From the NCBI GenBank assembly GCA_018813065.1, contig JAHJCH010000116.1:1-47242 (forward strand): a stretch of DNA of 47,242 bases, written 5' to 3'. Every line of letters starts with the position of its first letter. The first letter of the stretch is position 1. This document shows positions 16,074 to 26,345 of this stretch, piece after piece. Origin of the DNA: Myxococcota bacterium. Its GTDB lineage: Bacteria > Myxococcota_A > Bradymonadia > UBA7976 > UBA1532. The position numbers and the translations under genes were made by a program. Under the pieces are notes generated by a model, which made no database searches, was not told where the DNA came from, and worked only from the letters and a program-made list of their open reading frames with translations.

Positions 16074-16147
16074 TCGGGGTGAGAGGATTTGAACCTCCGA
16101 CCACTTGCACCCCATGCAAGTGCGCTACCAGACTGCGCTACACCCCG
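16074..16147 (-). tRNA. tRNA-Pro (anticodon GGG)
   Basis: A full cloverleaf reads on the minus strand. The acceptor stem is CGGGGTG/CACCCCG, the D-arm is GCGCAGTCTGGTAGCGC, the anticodon stem CTTGC/GCAAG encloses loop ATGGGGT with anticodon GGG, and the T-arm is GGAGGTTCGAATCCTC. The discriminator is A; the following bases are CAA, so CCA is not encoded. It has its own promoter (16162-16190) and terminator (16036-16072). Confidence 0.97.
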
Positions 16148-16161
16148 TAACGTGGGTGCGG

Positions 16162-16190
16162 AATCTACCCGCATTAAGGGGTGATGTCAA
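16162..16190 (-). promoter_or_regulatory. Sigma70-type promoter of tRNA-Pro
   Basis: On the minus strand TTGACA (complement of 16185-16190), a 17-nt spacer and TAGATT (complement of 16162-16167) lie 14 nt before the mature tRNA 5' end. The -35 is perfect and the -10 matches four of six positions. Confidence 0.8.
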
Positions 16191-16228
16191 TCGAATTTTC
16201 AGAGGTCGCGTATTTTTTTGGAGGCGAC

Positions 16229-16525
16229 TCAGCCGTTGATGGCGTTCTTGAGCACCTGGCTGGGCTTGAAGGTGAGCACGCGGCGAGGGGCGATGGTGAT
16301 CTCTTCGCCCGTCTGGGGGTTTCGGCCCGTCCGCTCTTTCTTTTGGCGCACGACGAAGTTGCCAAACCCGCTGATCTTGATCTTCTCCCCTTGCTCTAGG
16401 GTCTCCTTGATGGTCTCGAAGACCATTTCGACGATCTCCGCCGACTCCTTCTTCGAGAATCCACCAAGGCTCTCATAAACGGCTTCGACGATATCCGCCT
16501 TGGTCATGGTCTTACGCGCTGACAC
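16229..16525 (-). CDS. ihfA: Integration host factor alpha subunit / HU-family DNA-bending protein
   Basis: A DNA-bending protein of the HU/IHF family. Core blocks are MTKADIVEAVYESLGGFSKK, FETIKETLEQGEKIKISGFG, NFVVRQKKERTGRNPQTGEE (beta-arm with the intercalating Pro) and a C-terminal APRRVLTFKPSQVLKNAING. The place directly behind pheST and the sequence both favour IhfA over HU. Starts: GTG 16525 has GGAG with a 5-nt spacer; ATG 16507 (MTKADIV) matches the usual family N-terminus but has a poor site. I give the former (98 aa). It lies 8 nt after pheT, as in the enterobacterial pheST-ihfA arrangement, and is likely co-transcribed. Confidence 0.93.
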   Translation of the reverse strand: MSARKTMTKADIVEAVYESLGGFSKKESAEIVEMVFETIKETLEQGEKIKISGFGNFVVRQKKERTGRNPQTGEEITIAPRRVLTFKPSQVLKNAING

Positions 16526-16533
16526 TTCCACTC

Positions 16534-18933
16534 CTATGATCTCAAGCCCACCCCGAAGGTGGCCTTGAGGTGCTCAATGACCCGCTCATGGGCCTGGGTG
16601 ACGGCGGCCTCGGTGAGCGTCTGCGCCGCGTCTCGGTAGCGCACGCTCACCCCCAAGCTGCGCTCGCTTGGGGCCAAATCGCCGCCCTCGTATACGTCGA
16701 AGATCTCCACTTTGTCAATCACCGAGATCGATAATTCCTCAATCGCAATCAGGACTTGTGCCGCCGTGATGCGCTTGGGCACGATGAGCGCGAGGTCGCG
16801 CGTCGAGGCGGGAAAGCGCGTAAAGTCCTGGAAGCGAATCGGCGCGGGCGCGGCCAGCAAGGGCGCCAGCTCAAGCTCCGCGAGGTAGATCGGCTTCTTG
16901 AGCTTGAGCTTGCGCTGGAGCTGAGGGTGCAGCGCCCCAATGACCCCCACGCGCTCGCCGCCCAGCCAGACCTCGGCGGCCACGCCCGGGTGTAGCCAGC
17001 TCACCGACTCGGCGGCGGTGAAGGTCACCTCGCCCAATTCCAGCGCCTCAAAGAGCCCCTCGACGGCCCCCTTGAGATCGTAGAAGTCGTAGTCGCGCCG
17101 CCCCGACCAGTGCCGCGCCGCCTCGCCCGACAGCAAGATCCCCAGCCGCTCATGCTCCAGCGGCTGCTGGCCTTCGGCGCTCGGGTGAAAGACCCGCCCC
17201 AGCTCAAAGAGCCGCACGTTCATCTCCGCGTGGCGCTGGTTATGCCGCGCGTTGCCGACGAGGCTGACGGCGAGGAGCCGTCGCAGCGCGCGGTGATCCT
17301 CGGTCAGCGGGTTGAGCAGCTCCAGCGCAGGCTCGTCGGTGAAGAGCGCCTGCGTCTGGGGCGAGAGGAAGCTGTAGTTAAGCGCTTGGTTGACGCCCAG
17401 CCCGTTGAGGTAGGCGCGGATCTGTCGCCGCCGCTGCTCCTTGCGGTGCCCCTTGTTCTCCCCGTGGCCGATCGGCGCTGGGGGCGTGGGGATCTTCTCA
17501 TAGCCGATCAGCCGGGCGATCTCCTCGACGAGATCCGCCCCCTCTTTGATGTCGCTGCGCCAGCTCGGCGCCTTGACCTGGCCGTCGCCGACCTCAAAGC
17601 CCAGCCGGGTCAGGGCGTCGCGCTGGATCTCGTGGGACCACACCACCCCCAAGCGCTTGTCCGTCTCGGCGAAGCTGAAGGGGATGGCCGCCCGCGTCAC
17701 CGGCGCGGGGTGGGCGTCGCGATAGGCCTCAATGACCACAGGCGCGCCCTCTGAGAGCGCGGCGAAGAGGGACAGCGCGCGGTTGGCCGCCTCCAGCGTC
17801 CGCGCCGCGTCCACCCCACGCTCAAAGCGGCGGCTGGACTCTGAGCTGAGCCCCGTCCGCCGCGCGGTCATGCGCACGCCGCTGGGTTGAAAGTAGGCCG
17901 ACTCCAAGAGCACGTCGGTGGTGTCGCCCTTGACCTCGCTGTTGAGCCCGCCCATCACGCCCGCCAACGCCACGGGGCGCGCCGCGTCGCAGATGAGCAG
18001 ATCCTCGGCGGTCAGCGCGCGGACCTCGCCATCGAGCGTGGTCAGCGCCTCCCCCTCCTCCGCGAGCCGCACCTCGATGGCCGGGCCGCTGATGTCGCGC
18101 AGATCAAAGGCGTGGAGGGGCTGGCCGTACTCAAAGAGCACGAAGTTGGTCACGTCCACGAGGTTGTTGATCGGGCGCACCCCCACCGCCGTTAAGAGCC
18201 GCTGCATCCAGATCGGGCTGGGCCCAACCTTGAGGCCCTTGATCACCCGCCCGACGTAGCGGCCACACCGCTGCGGCGCCTTGATCGTGACGGGGATGGC
18301 CTCGCCCTTGATCTGCTCGGGCAACTTGATCTCGGGGTATTTGACGCTGACGCCCGCCAACGCGGCGACCTCTCGGGCGATCCCGAGGTGGCTGAGGCAG
18401 TCACCCCGGTTGGGGGTGACGCCGATGTCGAGCACGTCATCGCTGATCGGCCAGTAGTCCTCCAAGGCGGCGCCGATGGGCGCGTCCTCGGCCAGCTCGA
18501 TGATCCCCGGCGCCGCGTCGGCCAGCCCCAGCTCCTCTTCGCTGCAGAGCATCCCCAGGCTGGTGACGCCCCGGATCTTGGCCTTCTTGATCTTGAGCGG
18601 CGCCGTCGGGGCGCCCTCCTTGGGCAGCCCCGGATGCAGCACGGCGCCGAGCCCCGCGTAGGCCACCTTGAGCCCCGCGCGGCAGTTGGCGGCGCCGCAG
18701 ACGACCTCCTCGACTTCGCCGCCGCCCAACTCGACCTGGGCCAGCTGGAGCTTGTCGGCGTTGGGATGCGGCTTGACGGCCTTGACGTAGCCGACGCGCA
18801 CATTCGTAAAGCTGGGGCGGATGCGCTCAATCCCCTCCACCTCGGAGCCGGAGAGCGTAAGCCGCCGCGCCAACGTCTCGGTGTCCCAGTCGAAGTCCAC
18901 ATACCGGCGCAGCCAGTTGACGCTGATCTTCAT
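16534..18933 (-). CDS. pheT: Phenylalanine-tRNA ligase beta subunit
   Basis: The 799-aa beta chain of the (alpha-beta)2 synthetase that charges tRNA-Phe, full length for bacterial PheT. Domains in order: start MKISVNWLRRYVDF, tRNA-binding OB domain (YVKAVKPHPNADKLQLAQVE), B3/B4 editing domain (FVLFEYGQPLHAFDLRDI, GVMGG), B5 domain (LGFEVGDGQVKAPSWRSDI, EEIARLIGYEKIP), catalytic-like core (LNPLTEDHRALRRLL) and the C-terminal anticodon-binding FDX-ACB domain (FPASTRDLALIV, VEIFDVYEG). It follows pheS by 18 nt, with GGAG before the ATG. Confidence 0.98.
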   Translation of the reverse strand: MKISVNWLRRYVDFDWDTETLARRLTLSGSEVEGIERIRPSFTNVRVGYVKAVKPHPNADKLQLAQVELGGGEVEEVVCGAANCRAGLKVAYAGLGAVLHPGLPKEGAPTAPLKIKKAKIRGVTSLGMLCSEEELGLADAAPGIIELAEDAPIGAALEDYWPISDDVLDIGVTPNRGDCLSHLGIAREVAALAGVSVKYPEIKLPEQIKGEAIPVTIKAPQRCGRYVGRVIKGLKVGPSPIWMQRLLTAVGVRPINNLVDVTNFVLFEYGQPLHAFDLRDISGPAIEVRLAEEGEALTTLDGEVRALTAEDLLICDAARPVALAGVMGGLNSEVKGDTTDVLLESAYFQPSGVRMTARRTGLSSESSRRFERGVDAARTLEAANRALSLFAALSEGAPVVIEAYRDAHPAPVTRAAIPFSFAETDKRLGVVWSHEIQRDALTRLGFEVGDGQVKAPSWRSDIKEGADLVEEIARLIGYEKIPTPPAPIGHGENKGHRKEQRRRQIRAYLNGLGVNQALNYSFLSPQTQALFTDEPALELLNPLTEDHRALRRLLAVSLVGNARHNQRHAEMNVRLFELGRVFHPSAEGQQPLEHERLGILLSGEAARHWSGRRDYDFYDLKGAVEGLFEALELGEVTFTAAESVSWLHPGVAAEVWLGGERVGVIGALHPQLQRKLKLKKPIYLAELELAPLLAAPAPIRFQDFTRFPASTRDLALIVPKRITAAQVLIAIEELSISVIDKVEIFDVYEGGDLAPSERSLGVSVRYRDAAQTLTEAAVTQAHERVIEHLKATFGVGLRS

Positions 18934-18951
18934 GGTCGTACTCCTCGCGGC

Positions 18952-19968
18952 TCAGAACTGGCTGAGGAAGCGCTGGTCGTTGGTAAAGAGGTGGGCGATG
19001 TGGGTGATCCCGTAGCGGGTCATCGCCAGCCGATCCACGCCCAGGCCAAAGGCGAAGCCCTGAACCTTGTTGGGGTCCCAGCCAACATTGCGCAGCACCT
19101 GGGGGTGGACCATGCCCGCGCCGAGCACCTCCATCCACTTGCCCTCCGCGCCGCTCTCATCCCAGATGTCCACCTCCACGCTGGGCTCGGTGAAGGGGAA
19201 GAAGCTGGGGCGAAAGCGGACCTTCTTGTCCGGGCCAAAGAGCCGGTGGAGGAAGTCGGTGAGCACGGCCTTGAGGTGGACGATGGTCACGTCCTCGTCG
19301 ATCCAAAGCCCCTCGATCTGGTGAAAGGTGGGGCTGTGCGTGGGGTCTGAGTCGGCGCGAAAGACCTTGCCCGGCGCGATGATCCGAATCGGCGGCTGCT
19401 GCGCCTCCATGGCCCGAATCTGCATCGGGCTCGTCTGCGTGCGCAGCAAAAGCCCCCCGCTGAGGTAGAAGGTGTCCTGCATATCCCGCGCGGGGTGATC
19501 CGCGGGCATGTTGAGCAGATCGAAGTTGTAGGCCTCGGTCTCCACCTCTGGCCCCTCCGCCAGATCAAAGCCCATCTGACCAAAGAGATCGATCAGCTCA
19601 TCCATGACCCGCTGGATGGGGTGGATCGCGCCGCGCGCCACCCGGCGGCCTGGCAAGGTCACGTCCAGGCGCCCCGCCTCGATGGCCGCGTCGAGCGCCT
19701 CGGCCTCCAGCCGCGCCTTGGCCGCCTCAAAGAGCGCCTCGACGGCCAGCTTGCTGTCGTTGATGAGCTGACCCGCCTCGGGGCGCGCCTCGCGGCTGAG
19801 CTTGCCCAGCTCGCTCATGATCGGGTTAAAGGCGCCCTTCTTGCGCCCAAAGAACTCGGCGCGCGCCTCAGGTAAGTCCGCCTCGCGCGTCACCGCAGCG
19901 GCGATCTCCGCGGCGCGTGCCTGGATCGCGGCGAGCCCCTCTCGGAGCCCTTGGAGGGGGTCTGACAT
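18952..19968 (-). CDS. pheS: Phenylalanine-tRNA ligase alpha subunit
   Basis: The catalytic alpha subunit (class II synthetase), 338 aa. An N-terminal coiled coil (about 1-85) binds tRNA. The class II core is complete: motif 1 region (RVMDELIDLFGQMGFDLAEG), HPARDMQDTFYL, motif 2 (VFRADSDPTHSPTFHQIEGL), and motif 3 (FAFGLGVDRLAMTRYGI). The frame is open to 20007, but ATG 19968 has GGGAG 6 nt upstream and matches the usual N-terminus, so I start there. It may have its own promoter at 20038-20066 in addition to read-through from rplT. Confidence 0.98.
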   Translation of the reverse strand: MSDPLQGLREGLAAIQARAAEIAAAVTREADLPEARAEFFGRKKGAFNPIMSELGKLSREARPEAGQLINDSKLAVEALFEAAKARLEAEALDAAIEAGRLDVTLPGRRVARGAIHPIQRVMDELIDLFGQMGFDLAEGPEVETEAYNFDLLNMPADHPARDMQDTFYLSGGLLLRTQTSPMQIRAMEAQQPPIRIIAPGKVFRADSDPTHSPTFHQIEGLWIDEDVTIVHLKAVLTDFLHRLFGPDKKVRFRPSFFPFTEPSVEVDIWDESGAEGKWMEVLGAGMVHPQVLRNVGWDPNKVQGFAFGLGVDRLAMTRYGITHIAHLFTNDQRFLSQF

Positions 19969-20037
19969 GATCTCTCCCTGAGCCTGTGTCGCCTTATATT
20001 GGCGCAAATCTTTGTATTTAAAGGCTTTAGGAGGGGG

Positions 20038-20084
20038 GTTATCGTTCTAAACGGGGCGGAGATCAAGCCCTGTTTGTTCAGGGC
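20038..20084 (-). promoter_or_regulatory. Possible pheST promoter with upstream hairpin
   Basis: On the minus strand TTGATC (complement of 20061-20066), a 17-nt spacer and GATAAC (complement of 20038-20043) form a fair sigma70-like promoter about 62 nt before pheS. Just upstream of it, between rplT and pheS, GCCCTG (20067-20072) and CAGGGC (20079-20084) form a perfect 6-bp hairpin with a 6-nt loop but no T tract, so it is a weak terminator or processing site at best. Confidence 0.4.
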
Positions 20085-20113
20085 GTAATTTTCTAGGGGG
20101 CTGAGGAGGCGGG

Positions 20114-20467
20114 TTACAGGGCGGCCTTGGCGACGCCGACGATGGCGCTGAAGCCAGCGGGATCGTTGATGGCGACCTCGGCCATCACCCGGCGATCAAG
20201 CTCGACGCCCGCGCGCTTGAGCCCCGAGACGAGCTTGCTGTAGCTCATGCCGTTGTTGCGGGCGGCGGCGTTGATGCGCACGATCCACAGCCGACGGAAG
20301 AAGCGCTTGCGCTGCTTGCGATCCCGGTAGGCGTAGGCGAGGCCGCGCTCGACGGCCTCCACGGCGCTGCGGTACAGGCGGCTGTGGCTGCCGCGGTAAC
20401 CCTTCGCCAGCTTCAGGACGCGGTTATGGCGCCGGCGGGCTTTAAAACCTCTTTTTACGCGAGGCAT
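20114..20467 (-). CDS. rplT: 50S ribosomal protein L20
   Basis: 117 aa, the usual L20 length. The signature [24 protein letters not shown] opens the protein, followed by [50 protein letters not shown] and [14 protein letters not shown]20 binds 23S rRNA and is needed early in 50S assembly. GAGGAG precedes the ATG. It lies 81 nt downstream of rpmI and upstream of pheS, the standard order. Confidence 0.98.
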   Translation of the reverse strand: MPRVKRGFKARRRHNRVLKLAKGYRGSHSRLYRSAVEAVERGLAYAYRDRKQRKRFFRRLWIVRINAAARNNGMSYSKLVSGLKRAGVELDRRVMAEVAINDPAGFSAIVGVAKAAL

Positions 20468-20548
20468 CTTCTAGCTCCTCAAGGGGTCGCACGCCTCCAT
20501 CTGGATGTTCTCTGCGCGCGCCCCGCCTGGGGTTAATGGAATTTCGGC

Positions 20549-20746
20549 TTAGCCGTACGGGAGAAGGCGCCGGACGAGCTGGACATCACCTGGGGTGAGG
20601 TACTCGCCGCCACGCAGCTGACGCTTGCGCTTGGTGCTCATCTTCGTAAGGATGTGCCGCTTGTAGGCCCGATGGCGCTTGATCTTGCCGCTCTTGAGCG
20701 ACTTAAAGCGCTTCTGCGCCCCGCGGTGGGTCTTCATCTTGGGCAT
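20549..20746 (-). CDS. rpmI: 50S ribosomal protein L35
   Basis: 65 aa, normal L35 length. The pattern [25 protein letters not shown] and [16 protein letters not shown] is diagnostic. GGGAG lies 6 nt before the ATG. In most bacteria infC precedes rpmI; here a tRNA-Val and its terminator occupy that position, so rpmI must be read from a promoter within the short 20747-20774 gap or by read-through of the tRNA terminator. Confidence 0.98.
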   Translation of the reverse strand: MPKMKTHRGAQKRFKSLKSGKIKRHRAYKRHILTKMSTKRKRQLRGGEYLTPGDVQLVRRLLPYG

Positions 20747-20774
20747 GAAGGGCTCCCGGACGAAGTGGGTGGAT

Positions 20775-20809
20775 AAAAAAACGCCCGCCGGCGTGTACCG
20801 ACGGGCGTT
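20775..20809 (-). terminator. Rho-independent terminator of tRNA-Val
   Basis: On the minus strand AACGCCCGTCGG and CCGGCGGGCGTT form a 12-bp stem with one T-G wobble around a 6-nt loop, followed by seven T (complement of A 20775-20781). It separates tRNA-Val from rpmI. Confidence 0.9.
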
Positions 20810-20810
20810 G

Positions 20811-20882
20811 TAGGGACGGGCGGATTTGAACCGCCGACCACCTCCACGTCAAGGAGGTGCTCTCCCCCTGAGCTACGCCCCT
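20811..20882 (-). tRNA. tRNA-Val (anticodon GAC)
   Basis: Cloverleaf on the minus strand: acceptor AGGGGCG/CGTCCCT, D-arm GCTCAGGGGGAGAGC, anticodon stem CCTCC/GGAGG with loop TTGACGT (anticodon GAC) and T-arm GGCGGTTCAAATCCGCC. The discriminator is A and CCA is not encoded (CAA follows, as at tRNA-Pro). Confidence 0.96.
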
Positions 20883-20916
20883 ATAGAGGATGAGCATGTT
20901 GACTCATGCGAGCGAG

Positions 20917-20945
20917 CTTTTATCAGGCCGCGTGGGGTCGGTCAA
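20917..20945 (-). promoter_or_regulatory. Sigma70-type promoter of tRNA-Val
   Basis: On the minus strand TTGACC (complement of 20940-20945), a 17-nt spacer and TAAAAG (complement of 20917-20922) lie about 34 nt before the tRNA. The architecture is the same as that of the tRNA-Pro promoter. Confidence 0.65.
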
Positions 20946-21040
20946 TCAAAAAGATCGCCCCCTTCTGAAAAATATCAACCACCGCCCCACGCCGCCGCAG
21001 ATGCGCTAAGCTCAGGCCCGTCACGGCGCGAGGAGCACAG

Positions 21041-21346
21041 ATGAGTCAACGCAATGATGGGCGCGTAGGCGAGGTCGTCAGCTTGGGCTCGATGCTCGAT
21101 GGCTTGATCGATGGCGTCGAGGCGCGCGTTCAGGCGCGCAATGCGCGCTTGCAGGCGCTGTGGGAGCAGGTCTGCGGCGCGCGGCTGGCGAGGCAGAGCC
21201 GCGTGGTGGGCGTCGAGGATGATCTGCTGCTGGTCGAGGTCGAAGACGATCTGCGCCAAGTGCTGTTTGAGGCCCGCCTTGAGCTGAGCGCTGGCCTACG
21301 CCGCCGCTCAACCCTGCGCGGCCTGCGGCTGGTGGAGCCCCGATGA
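21041..21346 (+). CDS. DciA-like protein (DUF721)
   Basis: A 101-aa protein with the DUF721 pattern: LQALWEQVCGARLARQSRVVGVEDDLLLVEVEDD followed by LRQVLFEARLELSAGLRRR, that is W..vcG..la....v.gv....L.V.V.s..w...l. DciA proteins of this family help load the replicative helicase DnaB in bacteria lacking DnaC/DnaI; whether this one does so is inferred from family. The GGAG 6 nt before the ATG is a good site. It overlaps the next gene by ATGA. There is no DNA-binding extension and the protein is short, as is usual for minimal DciA. Confidence 0.75.
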   Translation: MSQRNDGRVGEVVSLGSMLDGLIDGVEARVQARNARLQALWEQVCGARLARQSRVVGVEDDLLLVEVEDDLRQVLFEARLELSAGLRRRSTLRGLRLVEPR

Positions 21347-22101
21347 TGCTCACCGCGATGTTGGCCCTCGTCACCCTGATCGCCCCCGATATGATCAGCC
21401 AAGCGACGCACCTGAGCCTCATCAAGCTGGAGGGGCCCTCGACGCCTGGCAAGATCGGCTTCCTCACCCCCGCCCGTCGCCTCAAGGATCTCGGCGCGCC
21501 CACCGAGGCGCGCTTCACCCTCGCCCACCTCCAGCCCCTTGAGCCAAGCGCGCCGTATCTCTTGGCGCCGCTGGTGCCCGAGCAGGCGGGGCGCTGGCGC
21601 CTCCACGCCGCCCACCCCCCATGCCCCGTGCGGCGCGGCGCCCTGCGCGCCGTCGAGCCTTGGGTCCGGCAGTGGCGCGTCGTGGCGGGTCAAGCGGATC
21701 TCAACGCCGCGGCGATCTATTGGATCTCAACGGTCAACCACCCCCTCGCCTGCGCGCGGCGCTTGGCCTCGGAGGCCCTCTTGGCGCGGGCCGACGCGCT
21801 GCGCCCCCACCTCTCCACGGCGACCCTGCGCCCCCTCGCCGATGCCCTGCTGCGCCCCGGCGTCCCGGAGCCTGAGAAGCTCCAGGCCCTTGAGCTCTTG
21901 CGCCGCCTCGGCGGCGGGGCGCTCGTCGTCGATGTCTATGATCAGCTCTCCTCAACGCGGCTCAAGATGGCCGCGGTGGGGATCTTGGCCGAGCGCGATG
22001 AGATCCGCGCCCGTCGCCTCCTCCTGCGCTGCGCGGAGGTGGAGAAGAGCCCCCTGAAGTGGCGCTGCGCCCGCCTCCTGGCTCGGATCAGCGGGGAGTG
22101 A
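21343..22101 (+). CDS. Exported protein of unknown function with helical C-terminus
   Basis: A 252-aa protein coupled to the DciA-like gene by ATGA. The first 15-20 residues (MMLTAMLALVTLIAPDMISQA) look like a signal peptide, though there is no clear cleavage site. The middle holds a Pro/Arg-rich region with a CPVRRG motif; the C-terminal 120 residues are helical and may be HEAT-like (ARRLASEALLARADAL, EKLQALELLRRLGGGA, KMAAVGILAERDEIRARRLLLRCAEVE). I recognise no family. It could be a periplasmic adaptor. Confidence 0.65.
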   Translation: MMLTAMLALVTLIAPDMISQATHLSLIKLEGPSTPGKIGFLTPARRLKDLGAPTEARFTLAHLQPLEPSAPYLLAPLVPEQAGRWRLHAAHPPCPVRRGALRAVEPWVRQWRVVAGQADLNAAAIYWISTVNHPLACARRLASEALLARADALRPHLSTATLRPLADALLRPGVPEPEKLQALELLRRLGGGALVVDVYDQLSSTRLKMAAVGILAERDEIRARRLLLRCAEVEKSPLKWRCARLLARISGE

Positions 22102-22114
22102 GGCGCCACGAGCA

Positions 22115-22143
22115 TTGACACTCGCCCCGCATCCTTCTAAACC
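22115..22143 (+). promoter_or_regulatory. Promoter of the DEAD-box helicase gene with long 5' leader
   Basis: A perfect TTGACA (22115-22120), a 17-nt spacer and TAAACC (22138-22143) lie just behind the previous gene. The start would be near 22150, leaving a 5' leader of about 200 nt before ATG 22352. Long leaders are typical of cold-inducible DEAD-box helicase mRNAs. The leader stays open in frame with the gene (a TTG exists at 22115), but its composition does not look like a helicase N-terminus. Confidence 0.55.
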
Positions 22144-22351
22144 AAGCCTGTTTAATCATGATCTGATCCGCTGGGGAGGCGCGCGGGAGATCACGTCAGG
22201 GCGTTATCGAGAGGTGAGCCAGAGGCCATTGAGCGACGTCGCCACCCTCAGACCCCACGTGGCCCCCGCCGACCAAGATCGCGCGGCTTCGCCCCGCCCC
22301 CAGATCGCTGAATCGACCCCAAGCACTCTTTCTTATCCGGTGCCCCCTGAA

Positions 22352-24377
<2,026 letters not shown>

Positions 24378-24388
<11 letters not shown>

Positions 24389-24923
24389 GCCACGCGCCGT
24401 CACGCTCGGGCTGATCCTCCTCGCGCTGGGCTGCACGGCGCCTGAGCAGGCGCCAGAGATCACCTCAGAGACCCAGCAAGTGGGCCCACCTGCCCGCGTG
24501 GACTTGCCCCCCAACCTGGATCTTGAGGCCCTGCTGCCCCCCGAGACGCACCCTGATAACACGCTGCGCATCGACGGGCTGTTGGCGCGCAAGAACAAGC
24601 ACCTTGAGCAGAAGATCATCGTCCGAGGCTACCTGGTGGAGAAGTACGTCCGGCCCAAGGGCGCCAAGCGCTTTGAGCGCCCGCACGCTTGGCTGGCGGA
24701 CACGCCTGCGGGCGGGGACAAGCGCCTGATGTTGGTGGGCATCACTGAAGACATCGTGGATGCCTTAAAGGTGGGCGAGCAATACACCATCACGGGCAAC
24801 TACAGCATGCTCTCCTCTGATAACTTCGTCAGCTCCAATGGCTTGCTGATCTACGAGCAGATTGAGGGCCTGGAGCTGCCCACGGAGGAAGAGAAGAAGA
24901 AGAATAAGCGCCGGAGGCGCTAG
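24378..24923 (+). CDS. Lipoprotein with OB-fold-like domain
   Basis: A 181-aa exported lipoprotein. MKTKPRAVTLGLILLALGC is the signal with lipobox LALGC (Cys19). The mature part has a Pro-rich linker and a beta-rich region (QKIIVRGYLVEKYVRP, RLMLVGITEDI, QYTITGNYSMLSSDNFVSSNGLLIYEQI) that reads like an OB-fold binding domain, and it ends in a Lys/Arg cluster (KKKNKRRRR). ATG 24378 lies within the end of the helicase gene (11-nt overlap), so translation is probably coupled. The ligand is unknown. Two bases separate its stop from that of the convergent methyltransferase. Confidence 0.75.
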
Positions 24924-24925
24924 GC

Positions 24926-26212
24926 TCAGCCCTTCGCCTTCTTGGCGGTGATGATCAAGCTCTCAGAGCTGGGGCCAAAGAACGCACCCGGGGTGTGGAA
25001 GCTGCCGGTTACGTTTAATATCTCAAAGCCCACCATCTCAAACATCCGACAAAGCTCATGGTAGCTATAGAGTCGGATGCGCACATCATAGACACGCTCT
25101 CCGCCGTCAGAGAAGACCACATAGCGTTTGATATGTAGCTGGCTCTTGGCGTGATCAAACTCGACGTCCTCTTGAACCAAGCAGCCTTTGCCCTCCCACC
25201 AGCCGCGCTTGGGCAGCTCTTGGATGGCGTGATCACGGTTGCTGACCTCAAGGATAAAGCGCCCCCCGCGCTTAAGGCTCTTATGGACATGGGAGAGGAT
25301 GGCGAGGTTCTCCATATCGGAGAAGTAGCCAAAGCTCGTCCCCACGCAGAAGGCGCCATCAAAGACCTTCTCAAAGTTCAGATCGCGCATATCACCATGC
25401 ACGAACTGAATCTCTAGGCCCTCTTTCTCTGCTTGTTTGACGCCAATCTTGAGCAGATCGAGGCTGAGATCGATGCCAACCATGGCATAGCCGCGCCGCG
25501 CCAGCGGGGTGGTGTGTCGCCCATAGCCTGAGGCCAAGTCCAGCACACGCGCGCCCTCGATGACCTTGAGGTTCTCTTCGATGAAGCGCACCTCCAGCTT
25601 GGTGAAGGTCTGGGAGCGGACGGGGTGGGCGAAGACATACTCTTTGCGGAAGAGATCCTTAAACCAGGGGCGGCGTGGATCTTTGCGTTGGGCGGCGCGG
25701 ATGCGCGAGAGGGATAAGACCTGCTCGGCGACCCAGATGGGATCGGCGTCATCGGGCATCAGGCTCGCCAGCTGCTGCTCAAGGGCGCCGCTGAGCGAAG
25801 GCAGCGGGCCGGTGGGGGCGTCTGGCTGCGCCTCCTCGTCGGCGGGGCTGGGCGCTGAGGCGGGCGGATGAGCTGAGGCGGGCGGATGAGAAGCCTTGAA
25901 GGCAGCCTCAGCCTCAGCCTCGGCCTTAATCTCGGCCTCCTCAAGCAGATCATCGAGCTTGAAGTCATCCTCCTGCTGGACCATATCGACGGTGTTGTCG
26001 AAGTCGGAGAAGAGGCCATCCTCCTCTGGCGCGGGCTCGTGATCTTCACCCAAGAGGTGCGCCTCTGAGAGTGGCCCCGGATCATCCTCCAGGTCCAGCG
26101 CCTCTCCGCCCTCATCGGCCGCGATCATCGCCTCTTCTCGTCTTACCCGCCCGTGCCGTGTGCGGAAGATCGCGGAGAGTGGGATCTCGCGGTGGGCAGC
26201 ATTCTCAGACAT
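24926..26212 (-). CDS. SAM-dependent methyltransferase with long acidic N-terminus
   Basis: A 428-aa protein. The first 170 residues are low-complexity, acidic and Ala/Glu/Pro-rich (HPPASAHPPASAP repeat). The C-terminal half is a class I methyltransferase: motif I VLDLASGYGRHTTPLARRGY, motif post-I VGIDLS, then FVHGDMRDL, FDGAFCVGTSFGYFSD, and HKSLKRGGRFILEVSNRD. A small Trp-rich insertion follows. The substrate is unknown; the fold is of the kind that acts on small molecules. GGAGG 5 nt upstream of ATG 26212 supports the start. A TTGACA lies on the minus strand at 26278-26283, but its -10 partner is poor. Confidence 0.88.
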   Translation of the reverse strand: MSENAAHREIPLSAIFRTRHGRVRREEAMIAADEGGEALDLEDDPGPLSEAHLLGEDHEPAPEEDGLFSDFDNTVDMVQQEDDFKLDDLLEEAEIKAEAEAEAAFKASHPPASAHPPASAPSPADEEAQPDAPTGPLPSLSGALEQQLASLMPDDADPIWVAEQVLSLSRIRAAQRKDPRRPWFKDLFRKEYVFAHPVRSQTFTKLEVRFIEENLKVIEGARVLDLASGYGRHTTPLARRGYAMVGIDLSLDLLKIGVKQAEKEGLEIQFVHGDMRDLNFEKVFDGAFCVGTSFGYFSDMENLAILSHVHKSLKRGGRFILEVSNRDHAIQELPKRGWWEGKGCLVQEDVEFDHAKSQLHIKRYVVFSDGGERVYDVRIRLYSYHELCRMFEMVGFEILNVTGSFHTPGAFFGPSSESLIITAKKAKG

Positions 26213-26345
26213 CGCTCCTCCGGTTCATGCTTCAGGGTCAGCGCCGCGCGGTGGGCTTCGCGGGGGGGCTGAGTATGTGTCAATCTCTGCTGCTTTTAAA
26301 GCCTGGGGGGCAGAATAAAATCACGCCGTGTGGTGGGCGTTAACG

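Noticed and set aside
26255..26283. Promoter for the methyltransferase gene (TTGACA on minus strand)
   Set aside because: At 17-nt spacing the -10 would be CGAAGC, which has almost no match; only the -35 is present.
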